Of a stretch of 64,000 nucleotides of DNA, positions 33,651-44,174 are shown in pieces. Numbering within the stretch: the stretch's first letter is position 1; each line of letters begins with the position of its first letter. The translations under genes and the position numbers were made by a program. The stretch is from Nemertoderma westbladi (Eukaryota; Xenacoelomorpha; Nemertodermatida; Nemertodermatidae), in NCBI GenBank assembly GCA_032718475.1, contig JAUCBJ010000751.1, positions 1-64,000 of the forward strand. Direction: 5' to 3'. Below the pieces are notes generated by a model. It was not told where the DNA came from and searched no databases. It saw nothing but the letters and a program-made list of their open reading frames with translations.

Positions 33651-36600
33651 ATGTTCGACTTCCTCAAACCTTCTAAAGTTAATCGACAGTGCGTAAGCAA
33701 CCGCAGGAGGGCGTACCTAAACATAAGAGATACCGAGAGTAAACGCAGGATGGCGTACCTAAACATAAGAGATACCGTGAGTAACCACAGGAGGGCGTAC
33801 CTAAACATAAGAGTTACCGTGAGTAACCGCAGGAGGGAGTACCTAAACATATGAGATACCGTGAGTAACAGCAGGAGGGCGTACCTAAACATAAGAGATA
33901 TCGTGAGCAACCGCAGGAGGGCGTACCTAATCATAAGAGATACCGTGAGTAACCACAGGAGGGCGTACCTAAACATAAGAGATACCGTGAGTAACAGCTT
34001 ACAACGTCCGCCAATTGAGGCCGCTCGTGTCGACGGTATACTCGTTGAACCTCCGGACAATCGAGCGGATCTTGTCCGTCGTATGGTACACGAGGTCAAC
34101 CTACGCGCTAGACCTTTACCGAACTCATTTTATGGGATCAAAGACCATCCTTATTATGTTAATCTAACTCAATATTATATGGTGAAACCAGAAGATCCTA
34201 CACACAGTTTAAAGTTTCTACCACTGATAAATCCCCCCGATCTTGTCGAACTCGAACAACTACAGAAACATCTGGATCAGTTAGTGAAAGTAAACTCATT
34301 CAGAAAACCTTACAATGTTTCTAGAATAGAAAAAGATATAATTCCCCCATATAATCTCGATGGATTTATTAAAACTCGATTAGTCCATTGGAATCTCGAT
34401 GTATAATTCGAGGAAGAGAGAATACAGCGATATGGAGATGTAGAGACGTATACTACACATTATCTGAAGTATAGCGATCTACCTAGCGCTAGCGAACGCG
34501 CCACTTTTTGGCATCCGGTGGGTATGACCATAGAAAACGCCACCAAAGAGTGGAACGAAACTCTTAATGTTATCGAAATGTATGGAGTTGTCACTTACGA
34601 TAACGAAGGCAGCGTTCCGGTTGGAGAACTGGGAACTATGTGGATGATACACATACGTGGGCTAGCTGGTTCTACCCATGTGTTTACCCGAGCGTGTTCC
34701 GACGTGATCGATTATTCTTTTGAGACTCTCACAGAAATCCAAAAGAAACTCCGACATGGACAATTCGAACTCGCACAGCGTTACTTCACCGATACCGAGC
34801 GCAAACCAGCCATAGGTATAGATGGATCGATGTTACCCCAACCAGTGCTCGAGATGTTGTTTAACGAAAGAATCCTTAAAATCGGGTCAGCTGTTTATGG
34901 AGATCTCCAGAACGACTTCAGGAACATGGAGAATATCCCATATCCTTTCGTAGACACCCAGCTGATTGCTCCCTGGGCAGAAGGCCAAGGTTTCTTCCGC
35001 ACTATGTATGCCAATACATCCAGCGGCATCAATAAAGTACAACGAACCTCCATCGGACATCTTGCCTTTCAAGAATACGGATGGGATTTCAAAGTCGGAA
35101 ACCCTATCAACTATCAACAAGTATATGGAGATCATTATTCTTGATTATACTTCGACGGACCATTGACTGCACCTGGCGTCGTGTATAGCTTCATGAGTGT
35201 TCCACTTCATCCCTCATTAGCTATATACACTATCTTCGAAAACGCCGCACTTGCCGGTTGGTTAGCCGATGTGTGCAGTCGTACTATACGCGCCCATCCC
35301 TTGTTACTTGGAACCAAACTCGCCAAGCTAGATGAACACAATAAATTCATCCGCTTTGAATGTTTTAGGCGCTTTCTGACTCTGTTCCGTAACGTCGATA
35401 GTCAGTTCAAGGACCGTGATCTGACTAAGCTCAGCCTAAGAGACTCAGCGGCTGAGATGTTAGACAGTGCTGGATTTGCCATTTTCAAGGACGTTTGTAT
35501 ACAGAACTTACATTCCTCTGTCATACAAAGACCCCAAATCCCCACAGGTTATTCTATCGTGGAAGTTCAAACAGTGGGTTCGCTTGAGAAGACAGCTACA
35601 TCTACCTCAGCTATGCAATTGGAAGACAAACCAATATGCTTAGAATCCGAAGAGATTCAGCCCACAGCGCCCAGGAGCAGTGACAACGACTACGTCCTGG
35701 AATGGTATCAAGGTCCACAATGTCTCACCGCATACGACTATTGGCATGCCAATTATGTTTCTAGGAAACGTTGCCGATTATGCGCATCACGAGACCATTT
35801 CACACCGGTGGACTCCAGCATACCCTGCTCCTACTTCCAAGACCAACCTACAATGGAGATCTATTGTGCGTATTGTAGACTCAATAACTTACACATCTTT
35901 GCAGTCTGCCCTCAATTTATGACTCAATGCCATCATTGCCAGTTTAAAGGACACGCAAGTTTTGATTGCCCTTTCAACCGAGATCTGGAAAGCGTAGACG
36001 AAATGGTTGCCCTGCGCTACATCCGAGCCTGGGAAGGTAACGCGGATCTCCATTGTGAGTCACGTCATCGATACTACCCTGGAAGGAGTTTATGAAGGAG
36101 TTTATGCGTTTCACACGTATCTCTTTGCTTCCGTTGAGCAAAAATCTCGCACACCGAGCTACGAGCTAATGAAGCGCGTTGGCGAGAATATTTCGACCAA
36201 ATTTGTTCGAAAGTACCTCAGGAACATTAATCCTAATGACCTTAATTCCTATAACTTGATCAACTTCATCTGTCAAGATCCGGAATATGGTGACTTGTTC
36301 ATCAACTCGCATCCAGAACTACAGGAAGTTCATAGACGACCCTATGAATATAGAGCCCAAGAACGCGAGTTAGAAAGAACCGTCACACTGAGAAAATTCC
36401 TCACTACTCACGGTCCACCTACCGCTCTCGTGCAAACGACTCGTCACGGACCAGTAAGAGCTGCTGTCTTGAAACGCGCTCTAAAGGTTGTTCGACCTCG
36501 TTCCACTGAGGTTGATATCGATCAACCGGGTACCTCGACCGGCGGATACACCGACCGTAACCCTAAACCTTCCGATGCAATTGTATTGCACCCTTCACCC

Positions 36601-36702
36601 AGGAGTTATAGTCCTCCTAGTAAAGTGGCTCGCCCAAAAGAGAAAAGGACTCTTGCTAGCCTCAAAAAACTTCGTAAACGCCGTTCACGTAAGAAGGACT
36701 AA
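33651..36702 (+). pseudogene. Accessory ORF of a BEL-like element: exonuclease-like region, three CCHC knuckles, basic tail
   Basis: One reading frame runs from 33651 to 36095, interrupted only by three stops (TGA 33852, TAA 34404, TGA 35142), then shifts one register to end at 36702. In order it contains a 42-bp coding minisatellite (33690-33994), then a region resembling a DEDD 3'-5' exonuclease: VTYDNEGS (D at 34599, D-x-E), KIGSAVYGDLQND (D at 34902) and PFVDTQLIA, and YTIFEN (Y at 35226, Y-x3-E where RNase D-type enzymes have Y-x3-D). Three knuckles follow: CRLCASRDH...C, CAYC...H...C and the standard CHHCQFKGHASFDC (35928-35969). A disordered Pro/Ser segment and a Lys/Arg tail (KKLRKRRSRKKD) end it. 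Its 3' end is homologous to 49780-49943 of the LTR element downstream, and an LTR start follows 79 bp later, which places this gene between Pol and the 3' LTR. The function is inferred from motifs only; it could instead be an unrelated Gag-like protein. Confidence 0.6.
33690..33994 (+). repeat. 42-bp in-frame coding minisatellite (about 7 copies)
   Basis: The unit encodes a 14-residue repeat of the form VSNRRRAYLNIRDT. Copies differ by single bases. The unit length is a multiple of three, so expansion keeps the frame. One copy has tga where the others have aga (33852), producing a stop. Confidence 0.9.
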
Positions 36703-36780
36703 TTGTTTAGAGTATTTTTATATTTTAGAAACTGTGATTTTTTATATTTTATAGAATTAAATCCCATTCTCTGGGAGCGG
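36703..36780 (+). other. 3' noncoding tail and polypurine tract before LTR
   Basis: A 78-bp AT-rich stretch that is nearly identical to 49944-50021 in the complete element. It ends in gggagcgg, the polypurine tract, directly before tgtaaaagc. Confidence 0.8.
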
Positions 36781-36990
36781 TGTAAAAGCTTTTGCAGACA
36801 TAACAAGTCATTTTTCCCCGCAATGCGCAGTGTAGGTTCTTTAGCGGACAGTAACATATTTGCAATACTGCAATATCAAAGATTGACAGTTTATATTAGT
36901 GTGTATATAATTATCATTAGGCTACTAGGCCAAGTGGTAGTACAGTCACAAATCGTTATTAATACAGCAGTACATAGTTAGAATACCTAA
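36781..36990 (+). repeat. Diverged or partial LTR start of the accessory-ORF element
   Basis: It starts tgtaaaagcttttgcaga and keeps patches of the 1177-bp LTR seen at 39062 (gtcatttttccccgcaa, ttagcggaca, actg), but with many differences. The right end is unclear. It indicates a related but distinct subfamily. Confidence 0.6.
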
Positions 36991-37148
36991 AGTATTACAT
37001 ATTCAAATTTCCCTCCACCTCATTAATCCATAAATCTACTACAATTCCTTTTTTTTTCAAATTAATGTTTAGACCAGATTATACATTAATTATTATAGTT
37101 TACTATAATAGTCTAGTGTATTATTATAGTTTGTGTTCCATTATGATT
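36991..37148. other. AT-rich gap
   Basis: No gene or clear repeat is seen beyond simple AT-rich sequence with an inverted tattatagtttactataata motif. Confidence 0.3.
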
Positions 37149-37355
37149 TCAATTTTCATAAGCACAGTCCTTCAGTCGATCACTATTCCTGATGTCTGCG
37201 TTTGACATATTTTTATATTTGTCCATCAATATGTTCGCCTTTGGACCTAATGCCTCGGGGTGTATAGGTCGAATATGTCGGCGGTTGCGATACAACAACT
37301 TTCCAGATGGAACTAGTAATCTATATCGACGATTTCCACAGTGTCTAACAACCAT
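37149..37355 (-). pseudogene. Scrap of a Ty3/Gypsy integrase C-terminus
   Basis: The minus-strand frame includes YRLLVPSGKLLYRNRRHIRP, the pattern that follows the integrase core in many Gypsy elements (protein-interaction strand pair, then RNRRH-L/I-RP). Nothing else of this element is visible nearby. The call rests on this motif alone. Confidence 0.55.
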
Positions 37356-37539
37356 TGCAGGCGTATCCCATCTGATTCAGCATATCATCAGACTATTTAT
37401 AATTTGAGAATATATGAAAGTTACTATATGCCAGACTTAAGTTTTAATTATTTCGTTTCAATTTCTTATAATGCAACCAACCACCCACACATCCCATACA
37501 CACCTAAATAACACTACTAATAATTAATTTGAAAATTAT

Positions 37540-37975
37540 TTATAATTATTAAATATCAATAACTAAAATATATATCGATGTTTTTTTAAACTTTTTCAAT
37601 TTTTTGAATTACTTTAACACATAGACTCAATTTTATTTTGTTTTATCCATGGGCTAATTCATTTTCAGAAATTAATACTTTTTAGTATTAAATAATTAAT
37701 AAATTATTAATAACAAAAATATATATCGATAAATTTTTTTACATTTTTGTTTTTTTGCATTACTTTAACACATAGACTCCAAATTTCCATGATATATCCA
37801 CGGGTTAATTAAGTGATTGGTCACTAATATTTATAAGTATTAAATAAATATTAAATTACTTATAAATAAAATTTTCTTTGATAATTTTTTTTAATTTTTC
37901 GAAATCGGATCGTTTTGGGTCAAAGAGTCACAAAATATAACCCAAATTCTTGGGCTAATTTTTTCGACTAAATCT
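37540..37975. repeat. AT-rich imperfect tandem repeat
   Basis: Two clear copies and a weaker third of a unit about 150-165 bp long, marked by aaaatatatatcgat, ttactttaacacatagactc and a ccatgggctaatt/ccacgggttaatt motif (about 37567, 37720, 37870). No gene. Confidence 0.6.
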
Positions 37976-37982
37976 GTATTCA

Positions 37983-38340
37983 GCCCCAGGGTGCCGTGCC
38001 AGTGTAGAAGCGTGGCCCAGCTCCCGGGTAGAGAAGTGACACATCACCCCGTGCCCGTGTAGAAGCATGACCCTGCGCCCGCGTAGAGATGTGACCCGGC
38101 GCACGGGTAGAGACTCAACACATCACCCTGTGCCCATGTAGAAGCGTGACTCCGCACCCGTGTAGAAACGTGACCCTGCGCCCGTGTAGAGACGTGACCC
38201 GGCGCCCGGGTAGAGACGTGACACATCACCCCGTGCCTGTGTAGAAGCGTGACCCCGCGCCCATGTAGAAGCGTGACCCTGCGCCCGTGTAGAGGCGTGA
38301 CCCCGCGCCCGTGTAGAAGCATGACCCTGTGACCCGACAG
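37983..38340. repeat. 24-bp GC-rich minisatellite, left of the LINE
   Basis: Tandem copies of gtgaccccgcgcccgtgtag plus aagc, with variants (gagac for aagc) and an alternating longer form containing acacatcacc. The same minisatellite recurs at 52147-52867 on the other side of the split LINE. Open frames over it are artefacts of its composition. Confidence 0.93.
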
Positions 38341-38341
38341 G

Positions 38342-39061
38342 GTATTGCCTGATAACTTTATAGAAGTAAAGGTGTCTGAGTCTGTACTCCCAGATATTTC
38401 CATTGGCGATATCTCCTTTGCAGAAGTGAAGGCTGCTGCAAAGAGCATTAAGACCAATCGTGCCAGTGGAGTAGATGGTGTTCCCCCTGAGGTCTTTAAA
38501 ATACCTGAGTGTTTAAAGCTCATCTATCCCATCATAGTAGACATGTACCGTACAACAAGAGTCCCACAAGAAATGAAAACAAATAAGTTGGTGCCAGTTC
38601 CCAAGAAGGGCAACCTAACACTCTATGGTTCCTTTCGGGGAATCTCATTGATCTCGATTGCTGTAAAGCTATACAATAGGATTCTATTAAATCGCATCAG
38701 GGATCCCATTGAGAGACTGCTCCGTGGAAATCAGAATGGGTTCCGTAAAGGTCGTGGGACCATGGAGCCCATTTTGGCACTTAGAAGGATAATTGAAGAA
38801 TTATCAAAAAAGAAAGACAGGCATCTGGCTGTTATCTTTGTTGACTTCTTCAAGGCCTTTGATTCAGTCTCACGCTCACGTATGTTCAGCATACTTTCAT
38901 TATATGGGATTCCTGATGAAATTATTGCAGCAATCAGATCAGTATACGATGGTTCGACAACATTTGTGTCTACTGTTGACGGTGACACAGAACCATTTGA
39001 AGTGTTATGGGGCGTCCTCCAAGGAGACACACTGGCACCATTCTTGTTCATTATTGTGGTT
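38342..39061 (+). pseudogene. LINE reverse transcriptase, 5' half (interrupted by LTR element)
   Basis: It encodes the N-terminal half of a non-LTR reverse transcriptase: RASGVDGVPPEVFK, LVPVPKKGN, FRGISLISIAVKLYNRIL, NQNGFRKGRGT, VIFVDFFKAFDSV (the first catalytic Asp) and LQGDTLAPFLFIIV. These motifs suggest an RTE-like clade. It starts abruptly at the minisatellite, so endonuclease and the 5' part are missing. The frame is cut at 39061 by the LTR element and resumes at 51199. The last five bases, tggtt, are the target duplication. Confidence 0.92.
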
Positions 39062-40238
39062 TGTAAAAGCTTTTGCGGGATTAGCTAGTCATTTTTTCCC
39101 CGCAAAGTACTCTGTAGATGTTTTAACGGACATAAAAGCCGTTTCCTTACTGTACCAGTATTTTATTGGACATAAAAAGCTATTTTTCTGTATGTGTACT
39201 TTGGCGGACATAACTAGCAATCTTATGCCGCAATACGCGATAATACTCTCTACACAGTGTAGTTCAGGTTACGACATCTATCAGCTGATTTGGTGTACTC
39301 GTGGCATTTTTCTTTGTTCAGGCCCACTCTGTGCAATCACTCGACCAATCAGCGTGATTTTCAGTTTATTACACAGAGGCCTCCGGGAAATCGCGCAATG
39401 CATTATGGTTTATGTTTACCTTTTTTCCTAGGCCCAGAAGACCGGCTTTGGAATTTCTGTGTTTTCAGGCTTTAGCCCAACATTAGTAGGCTTAATTATA
39501 GAACGTATATCTGTTATCACGCAACATAACTCAAACCAATGATTACCTTTTAACAATCAAAACACCGCTTTTATACTGCTATTTACTGTCGGTTATTCAT
39601 TATATTAGTTGATGGAATATTATATTTGGAATATCGATAAATAATTACCAACCCTCAATCTTCTTGATATACTGAAGGTAAGAGAGACAGGTTACATATA
39701 ACGATTGCGACTTACATTAGAGTGGTTTTGAAGTGAATCTAATGCTATTTCATAGGCACTACAAGTATCAGTCGTTGTTCTCTTTATATGTGACTAAAAT
39801 TAGTGAAGGTCGGCAGATCGGTGTGCAGTATTGTGCAGTAGTGTGTATGATTGAGACTGATAACAAAGCATCTCCTAAAGAATGCGCCATATACGTGAAT
39901 CTATAGCCATCCCATTGCGTCTAGTTTAAGTCATAGCTCTGCTTACATATTTAGAGCGCCACGTCCTAAAGGAACTGTTAATATTTCCCGAAAGTGAACA
40001 ATATTTGTCAGAGATTATATATTACGATCAGTCGAATAATACAGTAGGCTTACACCGCAATAAGATTAAGCTTCCGAATCCAGTCTCCCGGGTATATCCA
40101 GCGGGTGAATGGTTGCGCATAGACTGGCTTCGGCTAATGTAGTGTATCCAATACTCGTCATAGGCTAAAGTCGATTTATTATCTAGAAGACATCCTAATT
40201 TGGCAGGTTAAACTGCTAAAGGTCTGAAAGCGCGAACA
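39062..40238 (+). repeat. 5' LTR of the BEL-like element
   Basis: It begins tgtaaaagcttttgcggg and ends aaagcgcgaaca. It is identical in length to the 3' LTR. Small frames inside occur in both LTRs and are not supported as genes. Confidence 0.96.
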
Positions 40239-40242
40239 ATAA

Positions 40243-40830
40243 CAGATAATTTGTAGGCTGGACTGTTGTCTGACCGTTGTTAGGTCTGAACGGATTGCAG
40301 TGCATCTAGAGTGTATTTCCGATAAAGTGCCGGTTAGGAAAGTAGGGGCAGCCAGAGCTGTAAGGTAAATCCCCCAGAAAGAATAAGTCATACTACTAGG
40401 TTAGAACGCATACTAACTAACCATTTCGGAGTCTGCATGTCCTGTAGTTTATTTAGCCTTGATAGTGGTCTGCCAGCGTTTGGTCTGTACTTTGTTTGTG
40501 TAGTCTGTACAGGTACCGTAATATTTCTTATTCAGATAATTTATAGGCTAGATTGTTGTCTGGCTGTTGTTAAGTCTGAAGAGATTGTAGTGTGTGTAGA
40601 GTGTCTGTCCGATAAAGTACTAGTTAGGAACGTAGGGGCAGCTAGAGCTGTAAGGTAAACCCCCCCCCCCCCCCCCGAAAGAATAAGTCGTACTACTCGG
40701 TTAGAATGCATACTAACTAACCATTTCGGAATCTGCACATACTGTAATTTATTTGGGCTTGATAGTAGTCTGCCAGCGTTTGGTTTGTATTTTGTTTGAG
40801 TAGTTGTACGGGTAGCGTAATATTTATTAT
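40243..40830. repeat. 290-bp tandem duplication in the leader
   Basis: The unit starting cagataattt at 40243 restarts at 40533. The copies share gttaggaa, gtaggggcagc, ctaaccatttcgga and ctgccagcgtttggt, with scattered substitutions, so the duplication is old compared with the LTR pair. Confidence 0.88.
40660..40676. repeat. Homopolymer tract of 17 C
   Basis: It sits in the second unit of the leader duplication at the place where the first unit has only five C (aaatcccccagaa). Length errors are likely in such a run. Confidence 0.9.
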
Positions 40831-41772
40831 TCAGAGTTTATGCGATTATTCGCAACATTCATATCCCCAAGTTTATTCCTACAGTAATTGTGCTTGTTAT
40901 ATATACCGTTATAGTTAAATTAACCCCGGTACTACATCAGGGCTGCTTGGTGTAGGTAAAGACTGGTGATTTTGTGCACCGGTCACTCCGGCAGATACCG
41001 TGGTTCTTTTAGCTGTTCAAGTATTTTAACTGCTGATTATTTGTTATACGAGTACTTGTACCTAATCTAGGGTTTAGCGTACAGTGCTTTCCGAAGGTAA
41101 TTTAGTGTAGGCAGTATATTTGTGTTGTAAAGTGGTTAATAGGCACATTGGTTCTGGTAGACCGCGGTAATTAACTTCTAGGTAGGAACACTCCATGAAA
41201 CATAATGTAGTACTTATAGCGATACGGCTATAAGTCGTCAGACGGTGGTATTTTCCTATCTGGACAACGCAATATATTTACTACTGTTTATTATTTTCAA
41301 ATACCGTAGTATCCTGTCCGTTGTAATAACCAGATATTCTAACCCTTTGTTAGGCTGGTTTGTAGATTCCCTGTAAAATTACCCTAAAAATTCGTACGTG
41401 TAATTTTTTGTGTTTATTTAGAGATTGTAATCTCACCCCGAATTGTACGTAATTTGTAGTAATAAGTAACTTAGGTAAATTAGAATTATTTGTTTTAGTG
41501 TCCAACAAGTAGCACTTCAATGAGAGCGCACAGCTTCTGTGTAGTGACTTCTTCCCAGAAATAATAACATTTATTTCAAAGATTGACAAAACCCATAAAA
41601 CGGGTATATATATTATAAATCAACTCCAACGATTTATAAATAGTAGGCCTGCCATACAACAATTAGGTCTCAATATCAGTTGGACTACTGCTCAAATAAC
41701 GGTAATAAAGTAAGTTAAAGTAACCAAGTAACCCCTAAAATTCAGAAATTCAATTATTCTAAAATAATTGAT

Positions 41773-42020
41773 ATACCGGTATTTACAATAGGCTTATTAT
41801 ATTTATTTCTATAAATTTAGGCTGAAATTATACCGGTATTCTGTAATTAATTCTAGCCCATAATTATACTTATATATACTATAGGTGTAAGCGGTATACC
41901 GGTATTCTCAATAGGCCTATTATATATTTATATATATTTGGGCTAAAATTATATACCGGTATTCTGTGACAAATCTAGTCTGTAATAATACTTATATATA
42001 TACTATAAGCATACCGGTAT
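41773..42020. repeat. Five copies of the palindrome ataccggtat
   Basis: Perfect copies at 41773, 41830, 41896, 41953 and 42011, set in AT-rich tandem-like sequence just upstream of the Gag-like start. Spacings are 57, 66, 57 and 58 bp. Function unknown; a protein-binding or RNA-structure role is speculation. Confidence 0.85.
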
Positions 42021-42155
42021 TCTAATATATTATATATATCACGCTACACTGAGTAGCAGTATCGGTAATTAATTACTAGGCTAACAGTTGATACTGAATT
42101 ACTAGACTTGCTTTAACTGTAATATAGCAGTAGGCATTCAAATGTACAAACAAAC

Positions 42156-43157
42156 ATGTCTGCTACTAAGCAAAACCTGTCAGACAGTCTCTTAGATACA
42201 ACCATCTGTGACCCAGATAGGAGTGTGGAACGTGTGAGACCGAAGTTCAACTCACCTCCTACTGTAAGAAAGGTCATCCCTCCAGTAGTAATATCAGACC
42301 CCAGGCTAGTCCAACACCGTAGGTCTATTATAGGCACTAGAGCTCAGGTCAAGCGAGACCAAGAAGCAGCGGAACAGCAGCAACATCCGAGCCGAGAACT
42401 TATTGCTCAGCGGTTCGACCGCTCCAGTAGTGCAGATACTGTAGAGCTGACACCCGAGTGCGGAGCAAAGATGGTGGATGCGGTTTATTCGGATCCCCTT
42501 CTCATCCTTCCTGCAGCCGAACTCACTAGAGTATTGATTGCGGTGGAGGAACACCAGATTGATTGGGCAAGAAGTAAGCGATCGACCAAGGATAGTTATG
42601 CGGGATATACAAAGGAAGAACTGAAGTCTATTGTCGAGTCGCAATGGAACTTCCCCGCACCCGGACTCCCGTTTGACTTATCGGAAGCTGCCTGGGAAGA
42701 CATACATAGGATGGGAGTAACAAAGGAAACCATCGATCCAGCTGTATGGAAGAGGTCAGCAGCCGGATACGTACAGGGATTCTTCAGCTCTATGGAGCGA
42801 TTAGAGGAACAACTGTTTAGACAACCACAAGGACCTCAAGAGCAGGGAGAGCTGCTTTATCAAGTTAGAGAAAGAATTCTAAGAATCAGACTAATCTTAT
42901 CTGCCATTGAGGAGGCTTCGAAAAGAAGACAAGACACGTCGTTGCAAGTTGCCATAAAGACTTGGTTACAGCGGGTGAGTCTCCAAGTTCAAAGAACTGT
43001 CCCGTGGAAATCTCAGTTAGATGAGCGCTCAACCCTTGGAGAATCAACAGACGCTACCTTTTCCCAAGTGGAAAGTGAAGCGACAGCAGAGAAACCGCAT
43101 AAGAGGGATGCTATTGACATCTATCTGTCAGACTATCAACGCTTTGTAGGAGATTAA
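42156..43157 (+). CDS. N-terminal Gag-like protein of the BEL-like element (333 aa)
   Basis: The ATG at 42156 has a good animal start context (aaacatg) and is the first after the leader. The protein is hydrophilic and mostly helical, without a domain I can name (segments SYAGYTKEELKSIVESQW, QFFSSMERLEEQL-like helices). The frame ends at TAA 43155-43157 but continues open in the same register to 44174, so the stop is either a nonsense mutation or a read-through site. In BEL elements the region before the DUF1759 core is usually part of one polyprotein. Confidence 0.7.
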   Translation: MSATKQNLSDSLLDTTICDPDRSVERVRPKFNSPPTVRKVIPPVVISDPRLVQHRRSIIGTRAQVKRDQEAAEQQQHPSRELIAQRFDRSSSADTVELTPECGAKMVDAVYSDPLLILPAAELTRVLIAVEEHQIDWARSKRSTKDSYAGYTKEELKSIVESQWNFPAPGLPFDLSEAAWEDIHRMGVTKETIDPAVWKRSAAGYVQGFFSSMERLEEQLFRQPQGPQEQGELLYQVRERILRIRLILSAIEEASKRRQDTSLQVAIKTWLQRVSLQVQRTVPWKSQLDERSTLGESTDATFSQVESEATAEKPHKRDAIDIYLSDYQRFVGD

Positions 43158-44174
43158 GAGTTGAGGAGAAGGCTGGAGGGGCTTAGCCCTAATAGTGAAG
43201 GAGCCAAACTTGTGTTGGATGCAATCGATGTGGATATGAGAGCTGCGAACCAAGCTAAATTTGATGAACGCCTCCGCATCACTAGAGTCCAAGAAGAACA
43301 AGTAAAGAAAAAACGTATAGAAGATAGAAAGACAGCAGCAGCGGCAGTGGCAGTGGCAGAAGCGGAAAGAAAAGCGGCAGAAGTGGATATAAAAGCGGCA
43401 GAGGCAGTGGCAGAGGCAAAAGCGGCAGCGACAGAGGCAAAAGCGGCAGCTGCAGCAGTAGAAGCGGAAAGAAAAGCGGCAGCGGCAGAGGCAAAAGCGG
43501 CAGCTGCAGCAGTTGCAGCGGAAAGAAAAGCGGCAGCGGCAGAAGCGGAAAGAAAGGCGGCCGAAGCGGAAAGAAAAATAGCAGTGGCAGAAGCAGAACG
43601 AAGAGCAGCTGAAGAGACCACCCAACTAGAGTTAGAAAATATTCAAGAGAATCAAGACTGCATAAATAAACAGTTAACAGCTAGTAATATGCAGATGATG
43701 AATCAATCTACTCCCAAAAGGCAGGGATATACATCATCTGAAGAAGGCGATACCACCGATCCTGAAGGCGGAGGAAATAGATCTCGTCTAGGTAGGCGTA
43801 GAAGGACATCTCACCGTCACAAATTGCCTGATTTGCCCCCAGCTGTTAAAAGGCAACTAACTAACACAGACTTAGGTAGTACAGAACCCACAGACCAAAT
43901 AATTAAAATAGAAAGACTCCCTACTATAGTAGATGAGCCTGAAATAATTAGGCCTGTTCTTGAAATCACCCCTTTGGTGATAGAGACACCTGTGCTCCCA
44001 GAACCTATCTCTAAATTCCCTCTTCACAGCACTAAGCTACCTGTGCCCCACAGAACCACCCCTGAAAATGTTCATGTCCTGGACTCCGAGCGAAATATTA
44101 ACGATTTGTCGCCGTTGTCCCTCGTCCGCCCGCTACAACGTTGGCGCCTCCCGCTTCGGCGGTCGAGTGGGTAG
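43158..44174 (+). pseudogene. Continuation of the Gag-like frame: Ala/Glu/Lys coiled coil
   Basis: The same register as the preceding frame. There is no ATG at its start, so it depends on read-through or was cut by the TAA. About residues 45-150 form an extended alanine-rich charged coiled coil made from AEAERKAA-like repeats (43320-43610). An acidic/proline-rich region and a basic patch (SRLGRRRRTSHRHK) follow. It ends at 44174, while the downstream Gag core is open in another register from about 44101. This gives a second break (-1) in the polyprotein. Confidence 0.7.

Larger units (their letters stand above)
40239..42155 (+). other. 1.9-kb leader of the BEL-like element
   Basis: A long noncoding stretch before the first Gag-like ATG. 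It holds a 290-bp direct duplication, a C17 tract and five copies of a 10-bp palindrome, described separately. A primer-binding site next to the LTR is not obvious: the sequence right after it, ataacagataattt, does not begin with tgg. Confidence 0.7.

Noticed and set aside
38044-38523. 159-codon minus frame over the GC-rich minisatellite, and similar ones at 52127-52638
   Set aside because: They consist of the translated 24-bp minisatellite (HVSTRA-type repeats) and run antisense into the LINE; no sign of a gene.
39241-39475. Small plus frames in the 1177-bp LTR (also 50152-50435)
   Set aside because: Present in both LTRs only because of LTR identity; no protein features.
43128-43625. Cys- and Ala-rich minus frames
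   Set aside because: They are antisense shadows of the alanine-rich coiled-coil coding repeat.
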